Origin: Cerasibacillus terrae
Lineage (GTDB): Bacteria; Bacillota; Bacilli; Bacillales; Amphibacillaceae
Reading direction: 5' to 3'
Assembly: GCF_008039555.1 (NCBI RefSeq)
Contig: NZ_VDUW01000001.1
Location: forward strand, 558,001-622,000
DNA: 64,000 bases
The first letter of the stretch is position 1. Each line of letters begins with the position of its first letter. This document shows, one piece after another, positions 1-8,564 of this stretch. The notes under the pieces were generated by a model. It was not told the origin of the DNA and did not search any database. It worked only from the letters and a program-made list of their open reading frames with translations. A program made the position numbers and the translations under genes.

Positions 1-1195
1 CTGAACCAGGACGATGAGCATCATAAAGTACTTTATATGCATGGTTTTCATACTTACTTTTCTTTCGATTATAATGCTGACCAGACATCGCAAGAATTTC
101 TCCTGTTTTAGGATTCATTGCAATGGCCAAAGCATCTTCTAAAAATCTATTTTGATATGGATGTTGCTGAATAGCATTTTTTAAATGTTTTTGAACGATT
201 TTATCTAATCGCTTTTGATATTCCATATCTATAGTTAATACAAGATCCTTCCCGCGTTCTCCTTCTACAACTGTTTTAGCTGCTATTACATCTCCTTTTT
301 TATTTGTAGTGTATTCAATTTGTTCTTTTCTTCCACGTAATACATCTTCATATTCTTTCTCTAAACCACTTATACCTACACGGTCATTTCGGCTATAACC
401 TTTTGCTAAATAATCTTGTAAATTTTCAGATGGTATTCCTCTTTTTTCAGTTGTAATCGAGCCAAGTAAATTTTTCAAAGTATCTTTTAATGGATATTCT
501 CTATTCCAGTCTGTCGTTGCATTGATTCCTGGTAACTCACTAAGATGTTCTGCAACGAGAGCATACTCTTCTGGTGTTACTCCTTTATTTTTTACAATTT
601 GTGGTGTTAATGAGTATGCCTTATCTAATTCTTTCTTAATTAAAATTATTTCTTTATCTTTCTCATCTAATTGAGCAATTTCATCGTCTTTAATTTTTTT
701 TAACATAACTTTATATTGTTTTGCATTATCTAATTCCTTTTCTTTTTTAGACAAACGTTTTATGACTTTTTCTTCATTTTTACCTAATAAAAACCAATAT
801 TCTTTTAAATCTCGGTCTGTAATGGTTTTGAATTTCTTCTTTTTGTCTTCCTTATCATCATACATTTTAATATACTTCGATAAATCTTTTGCAACCTCTA
901 ACCTGTCCTTCGCTTGTACTCCCTTGGGTGGTGTGTATGTTATGGAATATATTGGTTTATTATCAACCACTATATTATGATTTCGGTCAAATATCTTCCC
1001 CCTCGGGACAGGTATTTTTGTTCGATCTTGAATCGTACGATCAATTTCTTTTTGATGCTCTTCTCCTTTTAATATTTGTACAATACCGAGCTGAACAATT
1101 AGAACCGAAAATAATAAAAACACAATAAAAAATAATATATTTAAGCGAATAGGAACGCGTGATTTTTTTCCTTTTTTATGATTTATTTTTGCCAT
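1..1195 (-). CDS. pbpA: Class B penicillin-binding protein 2A (PbpA), 3' end outside window
   Basis: This is a class B transpeptidase that cross-links peptidoglycan outside the membrane during lateral wall synthesis. Only the N-terminal 398 codons are present. The protein starts MAKINHKKGKKSR, a short basic cytoplasmic tail. One membrane anchor follows at about residues 19-40, and then the PBP dimerisation region, which contains the RGKIFDRN motif at about 63-70. The last complete codon is Ser in HRPGS, probably the nucleophile of the SxxK motif, so the catalytic core lies beyond the edge. A GGGGGAG Shine-Dalgarno sits just before the ATG at 1195. The neighbours yqgE and sodA match the B. subtilis sodA-yqgE-pbpA order, which supports pbpA over pbpH or pbpB. 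The assignment to class B PBP is secure; the paralogue is inferred. Confidence 0.88.
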   Translation of the reverse strand, partial: MAKINHKKGKKSRVPIRLNILFFIVFLLFSVLIVQLGIVQILKGEEHQKEIDRTIQDRTKIPVPRGKIFDRNHNIVVDNKPIYSITYTPPKGVQAKDRLEVAKDLSKYIKMYDDKEDKKKKFKTITDRDLKEYWFLLGKNEEKVIKRLSKKEKELDNAKQYKVMLKKIKDDEIAQLDEKDKEIILIKKELDKAYSLTPQIVKNKGVTPEEYALVAEHLSELPGINATTDWNREYPLKDTLKNLLGSITTEKRGIPSENLQDYLAKGYSRNDRVGISGLEKEYEDVLRGRKEQIEYTTNKKGDVIAAKTVVEGERGKDLVLTIDMEYQKRLDKIVQKHLKNAIQQHPYQNRFLEDALAIAMNPKTGEILAMSGQHYNRKKSKYENHAYKVLYDAHRPGS

Positions 1196-1379
1196 CTTTC
1201 TCCCCCATTTTATCCTACAATAAACATTCAAACATGATGCTTATCCCATTATATCATCAAATAGGATTTCGTTAATGGGTAGATTTATGTTTTTTTAAAA
1301 AATACGTTGTTTCCTATTCGTTTTTTTAAAAAAGTGTACAACACCACATTAGTCACAGGTGATGTGAAAGCAACATCCA

Positions 1380-2585
1380 TTATATATCTTTCAAAAAATA
1401 ATAAATGAGTAAGTAACTAAGACCTAATATGATTAAGACGGTGGGAATAATATCTGGACCAAACGAAAGTGTAGTAAGGAGGAAAATGACTACAGAAAGA
1501 ATTTTCCCAGCATGGATACTAAGTTCTCTGAGTACAATGTATTCTACTCTTAGTTCCTTTGCCTGATATGCTTCTCCTATTACATCATATGACATGGATG
1601 TATATGGCACATACAATAAAGGATAAAAAATCCCAATGACAAGTGCATAAATAACTAATGTCATATAGGTCATATGCGGTAAAAAAATAAATAGTGATAA
1701 ATATAAAATAAGTGAACTCCAAAGGATAGAACGTTTTCTGTATTCATTTTTTATAAACTTCATAGTTAGAAAATAAAAAATAAATGACATTCCAGAAATA
1801 TATAAATTAAACATGCCAAGTGATAGCTCACTTTTTGTTACAATATAGACCCAAATAGTTATCACAAAAGCGTAAATTCCCTCTCGCAAACCTTGGAAAA
1901 AGTGGGCATAAATGACTTTTCCCCAATCTTGATTTGTTCGCATTTGTGAAATAACCTCTTTTATATAAAACTTGCCTCGGACAACTCTAGAATGCAGAAA
2001 AAAACTACAAATCACAGCGATGATAAACATACTAAAAGATATGGAAAATATAGTTATATATCCAACAAAATCATCCATTCTAGCTATGATAAAACCTGCT
2101 AATACTGGCCCAATCATCCGTGCCACAGACTCTAGAATTCCAAATACACCGTTAAATAAATCTCTTGTATCGGGTTCGGTTATTTCAAATGTTAATAAAT
2201 TATAACTAAGCCAGTATAAACCCGAACCAATCCCCAAAACACTACCTAGCAGCATTGGATAAGTTGCTGCTGACTCTCCTATAAACAATACTACAATATA
2301 AAAAAGAGCCAAAAATGTTACTCCTAATCGAAGAACATATACACGGTTCATCTTTTTTACTAGCTTTCCCGCTACTAAACAAGAAAGAAAATGAAAGAAA
2401 AATGTAGCTAGATTATAACTTGCAATTGTGATATAGTCTCCAGCTTGTCTCCATAAAAAAACATTTACAAATGTATTAGATAAAAATGTTGCTAATGCAT
2501 AAAGACCCCCAATAAGTAACAATATATAAAGATCTCGATTCAGTTTAAACTTAGCGAAGAATGTTTGATTTGCTGATTTTGCCAT
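1380..2585 (-). CDS. yqgE: YqgE-like major facilitator superfamily transporter
   Basis: This 401-residue polytopic membrane protein belongs to the major facilitator superfamily and has about 11-12 hydrophobic segments. A basic N-terminal tail precedes the first segment at about residue 18. The loop with KLVKKMNR at about 98-105 resembles the MFS loop 2-3 basic signature. The substrate cannot be read from the sequence. Its place between sodA and pbpA matches yqgE of B. subtilis, a carrier of unknown substrate. There are 184 bases between its stop and the pbpA start, so it may have its own transcript. Family assignment is strong; the symbol rests on synteny. Confidence 0.8.
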   Translation of the reverse strand: MAKSANQTFFAKFKLNRDLYILLLIGGLYALATFLSNTFVNVFLWRQAGDYITIASYNLATFFFHFLSCLVAGKLVKKMNRVYVLRLGVTFLALFYIVVLFIGESAATYPMLLGSVLGIGSGLYWLSYNLLTFEITEPDTRDLFNGVFGILESVARMIGPVLAGFIIARMDDFVGYITIFSISFSMFIIAVICSFFLHSRVVRGKFYIKEVISQMRTNQDWGKVIYAHFFQGLREGIYAFVITIWVYIVTKSELSLGMFNLYISGMSFIFYFLTMKFIKNEYRKRSILWSSLILYLSLFIFLPHMTYMTLVIYALVIGIFYPLLYVPYTSMSYDVIGEAYQAKELRVEYIVLRELSIHAGKILSVVIFLLTTLSFGPDIIPTVLIILGLSYLLIYYFLKDI

Positions 2586-2769
2586 TTGAATTACCCCTTT
2601 GTCCTATTTAGTGTAGGCAATTTAGGGGCTTCTATCCAAAAATCAAATGTTTTTACAAGATAATACCTCTCATTCCTTCTTAAAAAACAGCCTTGCCTTT
2701 CGCTAACCATTTATCCTAATATAGTTTATATTAAATTCATCACGAAGCTATTATCCATGTTAAATCACA

Positions 2770-2803
2770 AAAAAAACACTGAAAAATAAATTCCAGTGTT
2801 TTT
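2770..2803 (-). terminator. Rho-independent terminator of sodA
   Basis: An inverted repeat (AAAAACACTG and CAGTGTTTTT) starts 13 bases after the sodA stop. On the minus strand it is followed by a run of T, as in an intrinsic terminator. Confidence 0.8.
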
Positions 2804-2815
2804 CATAGCTCTTAT

Positions 2816-3427
2816 TTATTTTGCATTTGTATAGTTTTTGGAAACTTCATCCCAGTTAACTACATTCCAAAATGCTGATAAGTATTCAGGACGTCTGTTT
2901 TGATATTTTAAATAATATGCATGTTCCCAAACGTCAACACCAAGTAAAGGTGTTTTTCCTTCCATAATTGGTGAATCTTGGTTTGGTGTACTCATAATTT
3001 CTAATTCGCCATTATGAAGTACAAGCCAACCCCATCCAGAACCAAAACGACCTGCTGCAGCTGCTGCAAACTCTTCTTTAAATTTATCAAAGCTGCCAAA
3101 TTTTTCATTGATTTTTGTTGCTAATTCTCCAGTAGGTTCGCCACCACCGTTTGGTGATAATACAGTCCAGAATAAACTATGGTTAGCATGTCCACCACCA
3201 TTGTTGCGAACAGCTGTACGAATAGACTCTGGTAGAGAGTCTAAATTACTGATTAGCTCGTCTAATGATTTATTTTGTAAGTCAGCATGCCCTTCCAATG
3301 CACCGTTTAATTTTGTTACATAAGTGTTATGATGCTTTGTATGGTGAATATTCATTGTTTCTTTATCGATATGAGGTTCTAATGCATCATACTCATATGG
3401 TAGTTTTGGTAGTTCAAATGTAGCCAT
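2816..3427 (-). CDS. sodA: Superoxide dismutase, Mn type
   Basis: This cytoplasmic enzyme dismutates superoxide to oxygen and hydrogen peroxide. At 203 residues it has the usual length of Mn/Fe SODs. The metal ligands are visible as His28 (IHHTKHH), His83 (GGGHANHS), Asp165 and His169 (DVWEHAYY). The GGGHANHS segment and the general sequence fit the Mn form; cambialistic use cannot be excluded. The ATG has a GGAGG Shine-Dalgarno about 8 bases upstream. The gene has its own terminator and a plausible sigma-A promoter, so it is probably monocistronic. The neighbouring yqgE-pbpA order is the same as in B. subtilis. Confidence 0.95.
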   Translation of the reverse strand: MATFELPKLPYEYDALEPHIDKETMNIHHTKHHNTYVTKLNGALEGHADLQNKSLDELISNLDSLPESIRTAVRNNGGGHANHSLFWTVLSPNGGGEPTGELATKINEKFGSFDKFKEEFAAAAAGRFGSGWGWLVLHNGELEIMSTPNQDSPIMEGKTPLLGVDVWEHAYYLKYQNRRPEYLSAFWNVVNWDEVSKNYTNAK

Positions 3428-3463
3428 AAATTAATTCCTCCTTCAAAATTTTAAAAGGAAATT

Positions 3464-3491
3464 ATTGTATCCTTTATATTGAAGATACCAA
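3464..3491 (-). promoter_or_regulatory. Possible sigma-A promoter of sodA
   Basis: The minus strand carries TTGGTA (3486-3491), a 16-base spacer and TACAAT (3464-3469), about 40 bases before the sodA ATG. It is a reasonable but not perfect vegetative promoter and was judged by eye only. Confidence 0.45.
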
Positions 3492-3788
3492 TTGTTCCAC
3501 ATTCTTGCAACAATTTTGCATGATTTTCCATAAAAAATATCCGTACAAGACTTATCAACCTAGGTTTACCCTATAAGTGTCGTGTAAATGATTGAATCTA
3601 ATAAAGGCTAAGACTGCTTCCAGAAATGTTAGCGATTGATGATTTTTAAGTAATGCGGACAAAAATAAATATCAGATCATCATTGTAGAGTAAATGTAGA
3701 AGAAAAGGAAGTCCTTATAATTTTGCCAGACCTTAGAGTAGAAATGGTGGAATAATACTTTAAATGGTATATAACTAACAATTAAAAT

Positions 3789-3911
3789 GTTTAAAGACTG
3801 GCATACAGAGAGATTAGAAATCCTTTTAAATATCCACTTAATAATGGCTCTATTGAAGGTGTAAATAACACGACAAAGGCAAGATTTTCTATTGCAAGTA
3901 AGAAATATGCA
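3789..3911 (+). pseudogene. Decayed C-terminal scrap of an ISL3-family transposase
   Basis: Translation gives FKDWHTE in one plus-strand frame (3790-3810) and then, after a frameshift, NPFKYPLNNGSIEGVNNTTKA from 3819. The NG-IEG-NN-K pattern is the conserved end of the DDE domain in ISL3-family transposases. Stop codons and the frameshift show it is dead. No terminal inverted repeats or target duplication could be recognised. The stretch from 3492 to 3789 holds no recognisable gene and may be more decayed IS sequence. The scrap abuts the terminator of the tRNA operon, a common place for IS insertion. Confidence 0.6.
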
Positions 3912-3945
3912 AAAAGGCTAATGATTCTAGAATCATTAGCCTTTT
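3911..3945 (-). terminator. Terminator of the tRNA operon
   Basis: A perfect 16-base inverted repeat (AAAAGGCTAATGATTC and its complement) lies five bases beyond the 3' end of tRNA-Phe and ends in a T run on the minus strand. Confidence 0.85.
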
Positions 3946-3949
3946 ATGA

Positions 3950-4022
3950 TGGCTCGGGACGGAATCGAACCGCCGACACAAGGATTTTCAGTCCTTTGCT
4001 CTACCGACTGAGCTACCGAGCC
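3950..4022 (-). tRNA. tRNA-Phe (GAA)
   Basis: The minus strand folds as a cloverleaf with a seven-base acceptor stem GGCTCGG/CCGAGCC and anticodon GAA in the loop CTGAAAA. It has TTCGATT in the T loop. The 3' CCA is not encoded (the sequence continues TCA after the discriminator A). It is the last gene of the six-tRNA operon. Confidence 0.95.
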
Positions 4023-4059
4023 TTATAATTATTTACCATCATTTTAATAATAATATAAA

Positions 4060-4152
4060 TGGAGGAGGTAGAGGGATTCGAACCCCCGCGGGCTTTGACA
4101 CCCCTTTCGGTTTTCAAGACCGACCCCTTCAGCCAGACTTGGGTATACCTCC
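4060..4152 (-). tRNA. tRNA-Ser (TGA)
   Basis: This is a class II tRNA of 93 bases with a long variable arm and anticodon TGA in the loop CTTGAAA. CCA is encoded (4060-4062). The discriminator base reads T, whereas serine tRNAs usually carry G. Confidence 0.93.
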
Positions 4153-4162
4153 ATAGCTAAAG

Positions 4163-4236
4163 TGGACCCTGCAGGACTCGAACCTGCGACCGATCGGTTA
4201 TGAGCCGATAGCTCTAACCAACTGAGCTAAGGGTCC
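4163..4236 (-). tRNA. tRNA-Ile2 (CAT, probable lysidine substrate)
   Basis: This cloverleaf has acceptor stem GGACCCT/AGGGTCC and anticodon CAT. The body resembles the minor isoleucine tRNA whose C34 is modified to lysidine by TilS. It lacks the G-C rich anticodon stem of the initiator and differs from the elongator Met tRNA two genes upstream. Naming it Ile2 rather than Met is inference. CCA is not encoded. Confidence 0.8.
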
Positions 4237-4243
4237 TTTTTGA

Positions 4244-4320
4244 TGGGGCGACCGGTGGGATTTGAACCCACGCCTGCCGGAGCCACAATCCGGTGCGTTA
4301 ACCACTTCGCCACGACCGCC
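4244..4320 (-). tRNA. tRNA-His (GTG)
   Basis: The anticodon is GTG in the loop TTGTGGC. The extra 5' G (position -1, at 4320) faces C73, the identity pair for HisRS, and CCA is encoded (4244-4246). Confidence 0.95.
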
Positions 4321-4348
4321 ATCAATTAAGGTATTCAATTTCAAAGGA

Positions 4349-4422
4349 TAGCGGCGGAGGGGATCGAACCCACGACCTCACGGGTATGAACCGTACGCTC
4401 TCGCCAGCTGAGCTACGCCGCC
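4349..4422 (-). tRNA. tRNA-Met (CAT, elongator)
   Basis: The acceptor stem GGCGGCG pairs with CGCCGCT, and the anticodon CAT sits in the loop TTCATAC, as in elongator Met tRNA. CCA is not encoded. Confidence 0.92.
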
Positions 4423-4425
4423 ATA

Positions 4426-4500
4426 TGGCTCCACAGGTAGGATTCGAACCTACGACCAATCGGTTAACAGCCGATTGCTCTACCACTGAGCTACTGTGGA
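4426..4500 (-). tRNA. tRNA-Asn (GTT)
   Basis: The acceptor stem starts TCCACAG and the anticodon GTT lies in the loop CTGTTAA. CCA is encoded (4426-4428). It is the first gene of the operon. The bases from 4501 to 4756 hold no gene I can support. Confidence 0.95.
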
Positions 4501-4762
4501 ATGTTATATAAGTTCATTTATAATTTAATGAGCTAGATCTATTTTAACCCCTGCATCCTATACTTTCTACTACATCATAATCCATTTGGATTTCATCACT
4601 TTGAAAGCAGCGACAAGAATTATAATAACATATCCATCTTTATTCGTCAACAACTTTTTCAAAATGACATATATTAAAAACTTATTCCTCAAAACGACAA
4701 TATTTACTATACCATCATATTTTAAAAAGTTCAATAGTAAAATGGAAAAAATTATAAAAAAA

Positions 4763-4783
4763 GGAGAGAATTTTTTCTCCCCC
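4763..4783 (-). terminator. Weak terminator after the Na/Pi cotransporter gene
   Basis: A short stem (GGAGA/TCTCC) with a T-rich tail on the minus strand lies directly after the stop codon. The stem is short, so this is tentative. Confidence 0.45.
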
Positions 4784-6412
4784 TTACTCATCTCCCAAGA
4801 CTTCTTCAGCAATATTTACTGCATGGTCACCAATTCTTTCTAAATTACTTATAATATCAACAAATACTATTCCAGCTGAACCAACACAAACGCCCTCATT
4901 CATCCGAATGATATGTTTTTTACGATAAACTCGTTCCATCTTATCTATTTGATCCTCTTTTTGAACAACAGCTAGCGCTTCTTCTCTATCTTCATTTTCT
5001 AAGCACTGTACAGCTTGTTTTACAGTTAAAATTGTTAAATCAAACATGTTATTCAAATCTTCTTGGGCTTCTTCTGTTAGTACAACTTTATTAGAGATTT
5101 TATAGTCAATTAATTCAATAATATTCTCGAAATGGTCACCAATACGTTCAATATCACGTACTGTGTCCATTAATGAAGTATGTTTACCGCTTTGCTCTTC
5201 TGACATAGACATTGCTGAAAGATTCACTAAGTATTCTGTAATGTTTTGATCTAAGTTGTTTAATGCCCCTTCTATTTGCATTGCCATTTCTGAGTGCTTT
5301 TGTTGTTGTGTTGTTAAGTATAAATTCGTCTCTTCCAATCCTTTATGTGCATATTCTCCCATCCTGATAATTTCAGCCTTTGCTTGATCCAATGCGACAG
5401 CTGATGATTGTTGGATAAATATAGGGTCTAAATGTTTTGGTTTATATTCAACAATCACATCTTCCCCTGGTACAATCTTCGTTACAATCCATGCTAACGC
5501 ACCGATAAATGGAAATTGTATAATCGTATTGGTTATATTGAAACTTCCGTGTGCAAAAGCAAGTGTCATTTCCGGGTTTAAATTAAAATAACCCTGTAAC
5601 AGTTGCACAAAATTAGTAAATACTCCTAGGAATAAAAGAAAAACAGTCGCACCAATTACGTTAAATATAACATGTGTTAATGCGGCTCTTTTTGCTGCAA
5701 CTGTTGCTCCTAATGATGCAAGAACAGCTGTAATGGTTGTCCCTAAGTTATCACCAAATAGGACCGGAAGAGCTGCTTTTAATTCAATTAATCCTTCCGA
5801 AAATAGACCTTGAAGAATTCCAATAGTCGCACTTGAACTTTGAACAATTAATGTAAAAATTGTACCAATAACAACTCCTAAGATTGGACTTGCACTCATA
5901 TCAACTGTAAGTTCATGAAACGTATCTAAATAACGTAATGGTTTCATTCCGCTGCTCATCAGTTCTAGTCCAAAAAACAATGAACCAAAACCAAAAACAG
6001 CTTGTCCGATTGCAGTTACTTTTTTATGTTTAAAGAAAAATAGCATGAAACTACCTATCGCAACAATCGGTAATGCATATGCTCCAATATCAAAACCAAT
6101 AATAAATGCGGTTACAGTTGTACCAATATTAGCCCCCATAATGACACCAATTGCCTGTCTTAATGTCATAAAACCAGCATTTACTAATCCTACCGTTAGA
6201 ACTGTTGTACCTGAACTACTTTGGATTAAAATTGTAACGATTATTCCTGCAAGAACCCCAAGAAATGGATTACTTGTGAATTTATCAAGTATATCTCGTA
6301 ATCGATCTCCTGCTGATTTTTGAAGTCCTTCTCCCATATATTTAATTCCTATTAGAAAGATTCCAAGTCCACCAAGAAATTCAAAAACGACTCCTTGAAT
6401 ATCAATATCCAA
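4784..6412 (-). CDS. Na+/phosphate cotransporter family protein with C-terminal PhoU domain
   Basis: This 542-residue protein is a predicted sodium-coupled phosphate transporter in the cytoplasmic membrane. Two Na/Pi cotransporter repeats carry the QSSSGTT (about 65-71) and QSSSATI (about 191-197) motifs that contribute to the substrate site. After the last membrane segment, a cytoplasmic helical PhoU-like domain covers about residues 345-540, with two copies of an ERIGDH motif. The start is TTG at 6412, behind AAGGGATG, and gives the MDIDIQG N-terminus usual for the family. An ATG just upstream is in another frame. It is not linked to other phosphate genes, so physiological direction and regulation are unknown. 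Confidence 0.88.
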   Translation of the reverse strand: MDIDIQGVVFEFLGGLGIFLIGIKYMGEGLQKSAGDRLRDILDKFTSNPFLGVLAGIIVTILIQSSSGTTVLTVGLVNAGFMTLRQAIGVIMGANIGTTVTAFIIGFDIGAYALPIVAIGSFMLFFFKHKKVTAIGQAVFGFGSLFFGLELMSSGMKPLRYLDTFHELTVDMSASPILGVVIGTIFTLIVQSSSATIGILQGLFSEGLIELKAALPVLFGDNLGTTITAVLASLGATVAAKRAALTHVIFNVIGATVFLLFLGVFTNFVQLLQGYFNLNPEMTLAFAHGSFNITNTIIQFPFIGALAWIVTKIVPGEDVIVEYKPKHLDPIFIQQSSAVALDQAKAEIIRMGEYAHKGLEETNLYLTTQQQKHSEMAMQIEGALNNLDQNITEYLVNLSAMSMSEEQSGKHTSLMDTVRDIERIGDHFENIIELIDYKISNKVVLTEEAQEDLNNMFDLTILTVKQAVQCLENEDREEALAVVQKEDQIDKMERVYRKKHIIRMNEGVCVGSAGIVFVDIISNLERIGDHAVNIAEEVLGDE

Positions 6413-6573
6413 TGGTCTTCATCCCTTCATTATGTCAGTATTATGTCAGCCTACTCCATTATGACAAAAAAAAAGTAATTGTAAAGATAATTCATGAAGA
6501 ATTTACATTAAATTTACAATTCTTTTTTTATGAATTCCTATCAATTATAGCTAACATAAAATTATGGATAGTA

Positions 6574-7206
6574 TTATTCTTTTAATGGCTCTACAAGAAT
6601 TCTTGTTCCATCTACTTGAATTATGCGGATGGATGTATTAATCGGGATCCAATGTCCATTTGTTATTGCACTATAATTCTTTCCATTCACCCGAATAGTT
6701 CCAACAGGACGCATATCTGTCACCGTTACTCCTTTTTCATGAATAAGTTTATTATGCTCCATATTCATAGAAGTATAACCGGCCTCGGTTGTTAATTGGT
6801 CTTTTAATGTCATTTTCGTCCACATTTCTCGATGTTTAAATACTTTTAAAAATAATAAAGAGGATGCACCACCTAAGATAACACCTAATACAGCATATGT
6901 TCCCGCAACAAAGCTTGCCGATGGTAGTGCTACAGACACTAACATGGTAGCTAATCCAATCGTTGCTAATGTTCCATCATTTAATAATTTTCCATCAATA
7001 ATAATCAAGACAATTCCAATAAAATACATCAAAAGCATTAGCATAAGCGAATCTGCTTCAACATAAACTGAAAAATAAACAGTAATAAAACCAATACCTA
7101 ATAATCCAAAAAAACCACGCATATTAACAAGGACTTCTCCTATTAGAAATAGGGTAGCAAATCCTGTAATAAATAAGCCTATCCAATCATAAGTAAAAAT
7201 TTGCAT
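6574..7206 (-). CDS. NfeD-family membrane protein (short form)
   Basis: This protein of about 210 residues has an N-terminal block of four or so membrane segments (about 8-125). A soluble C-terminal OB-fold of the NfeD type follows at about 150-210, containing GTIRVNGKNYSAI. NfeD proteins associate with flotillin/SPFH proteins and membrane microdomains, but no SPFH partner is adjacent here. A longer NfeD protease (yqeZ) and its flotillin floA lie near 31-33 kb. AAGGGAGGG is followed by TTG, ATG, ATG in frame; the ATG at 7206 has the best spacing, and 7209 is also possible. The function is not established. Confidence 0.75.
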   Translation of the reverse strand: MQIFTYDWIGLFITGFATLFLIGEVLVNMRGFFGLLGIGFITVYFSVYVEADSLMLMLLMYFIGIVLIIIDGKLLNDGTLATIGLATMLVSVALPSASFVAGTYAVLGVILGGASSLLFLKVFKHREMWTKMTLKDQLTTEAGYTSMNMEHNKLIHEKGVTVTDMRPVGTIRVNGKNYSAITNGHWIPINTSIRIIQVDGTRILVEPLKE

Positions 7207-7270
7207 CATCAACCCTCCCTTCCTTATTTACGTAAAAGAGGAGAAAATGTTTCATAAAGGAGAAAAATAA

Positions 7271-7600
7271 ATGGGATTATTAAAAAGGCTTACACTATAT
7301 GGTATCATTATCCTCCTTTTGATAAGTATATACAAGGATATAGCGATTGATGAAGCATTTCCAATGTATGAAGATGAAATTATACAGACGAATAAGGATT
7401 TTCATGTGTTAAAAAGAGAAATTCATCATGGGGATACTGTTTTATCAATTTTGGAAGAAATCAATGATATAAAACAATTGGAGCAAATAAACATAGAACA
7501 AATGATAAGTGATTTTAAAATGTTAAATCAAAACATAAATCCTTATCAGTTACAACAAGGAAAATACTATTTATTCCCAAAATATTTAAATAATGGATAA
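7271..7600 (+). CDS. yqfZ: YqfZ-like small membrane-anchored protein
   Basis: This 109-residue protein has one N-terminal hydrophobic segment (about 8-22) with a basic flank. The short extracytoplasmic part (about 50-105) resembles a divergent LysM motif: HGDTVLSILEEIN, then YQLQQGKYYLFP. LysM domains bind peptidoglycan, so a wall-facing role is plausible but unproven. The ATG follows AAAGGAG with good spacing. It faces away from the NfeD gene. The symbol is based on resemblance to and neighbourhood of B. subtilis yqfZ, where ispG normally lies next door; that gene is absent here. Confidence 0.6.
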   Translation: MGLLKRLTLYGIIILLLISIYKDIAIDEAFPMYEDEIIQTNKDFHVLKREIHHGDTVLSILEEINDIKQLEQINIEQMISDFKMLNQNINPYQLQQGKYYLFPKYLNNG

Positions 7601-7627
7601 AAAATATTTATTGGATTCATTCATAAC

Positions 7628-7731
7628 CTATAAAGTAAAATTTTAATCAGTTGAGGTTTTCTTCATCGCCCCCTTATAGTTCTTGATTTCCCTTTAGTGA
7701 GAGAGCCAGAGCCAGTGAACCTGCGATAAAA
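7628..7731. repeat. Intergenic repeat, short copy
   Basis: The left end (7628-7666) shares about 30 of 39 positions with the sequence at 50397, including CTATAAAGT and GGTTTTCTTCAT. The right end (7714-7731) shares 16 of 18 positions with 50559-50576, including CTGCGATAAAA. The interior is about 75 bases shorter than in the other copy. It lies in a gene-free gap and looks like a non-coding dispersed element. Confidence 0.55.
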
Positions 7732-7752
7732 CATCTTTGTATATATATAAAT

Positions 7753-7788
7753 AGAAAGCTCCCTTAGCTAAGGGAGCTTTCTTATTTT
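7753..7788 (-). terminator. Bidirectional terminator between yqfZ and yqfX
   Basis: The inverted repeat GAAAGCTCCCTTAGC / GCTAAGGGAGCTTTC has a T-rich stretch on both sides, so it can end the yqfX transcript and possibly read-through from yqfZ. Confidence 0.8.
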
Positions 7789-8089
7789 ATACTAATGGCC
7801 GAATGAATAAACTTAATATAATCGACACAGCACCTGCAATGATCGCAATGTTTCCTAATGTCTCAGCATTTCTATTTCTGGCAAAAATACCAACAATAAT
7901 ACCGGCGGCACCTAATACGATTGGTAACCAGAAAAATGAAATGATTGATAAGGCAAGCGCTACCCATCCCATCACGGTATTTTCGGATACATCATCATTT
8001 GTATCCATTCGATCTATATCACCCGTTATTTCGGTAGCTGTTTCTTCTTGGTTATTATTTTTATTTGGTTCTAAATCATTTCTGTCCAA
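7787..8089 (-). CDS. yqfX: YqfX-like small two-segment membrane protein
   Basis: This 100-residue protein has an acidic, Asn/Glu-rich N-terminal half (1-38). Two hydrophobic segments follow at about 40-67 and 76-97, with NRNAETLG between them. It starts with TTG at 8089, preceded by GGGGG at suitable distance. It resembles YqfX of B. subtilis, which lies near nfo and has no assigned biochemical role. No catalytic motif is visible. Confidence 0.55.
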   Translation of the reverse strand: MDRNDLEPNKNNNQEETATEITGDIDRMDTNDDVSENTVMGWVALALSIISFFWLPIVLGAAGIIVGIFARNRNAETLGNIAIIAGAVSIILSLFIRPLV

Positions 8090-8241
8090 ATTTGTAACCC
8101 CCTTTTATCTGAAATTCGTATATAGCTTATGGAGATTCACCAAATATACTATCGTCATTTTATGGTAACCAATTGGACAAGTTTATTTATTGAATATTGT
8201 TGCATATACTGTATAAGTTATATCATAAAGGGGAATGGTAA

Positions 8242-8529
8242 ATGTCTTATTTATTAAAAGAGTTAATTATAAGAAGACTTCAATTACTTTCTGCAGATGA
8301 AGTGCTTTATTACAGCAAACAATATGGCTTCTCTATCTCAAAAGAAGAAGCAAAGGACATTGTATCTTATTTAAAGTCCAATCCAGTCCAGCCATTTCAT
8401 AAAAAGGGCAAAGAGAAAATGTTGACTGATTTAGCAAATATAACATCCATTGAAACGGCAATTAAGGCAAGGAATTTATTAGAAGAACTTATACAATCTC
8501 ACGGATTACAACATTTATTTAATGAATAA
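8242..8529 (+). CDS. yqfT: YqfT-like protein (DUF2624 family)
   Basis: This 95-residue soluble helical protein resembles the DUF2624 family, known from B. subtilis YqfT next to nfo. The sequence is rich in Leu, Lys and Glu with no catalytic signature. The ATG follows AAAGGGG. It is convergent with nfo and shares a terminator with it. Its function is unknown. Confidence 0.65.
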   Translation: MSYLLKELIIRRLQLLSADEVLYYSKQYGFSISKEEAKDIVSYLKSNPVQPFHKKGKEKMLTDLANITSIETAIKARNLLEELIQSHGLQHLFNE

Positions 8530-8562
8530 GAAAAGGATACCCATTGGGTATCCTTTTCTTAT
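8528..8562. terminator. Bidirectional terminator between yqfT and nfo
   Basis: The perfect repeat AAAAGGATACCCA / TGGGTATCCTTTT sits between two convergent genes, with A and T runs on either side. Confidence 0.88.
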
Positions 8563-8564
8563 TC

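Noticed and set aside
4570..4843. Two overlapping small frames on opposite strands
   Set aside because: Low-complexity AT-rich sequence without ribosome sites; one overlaps the end of the Na/Pi transporter gene.
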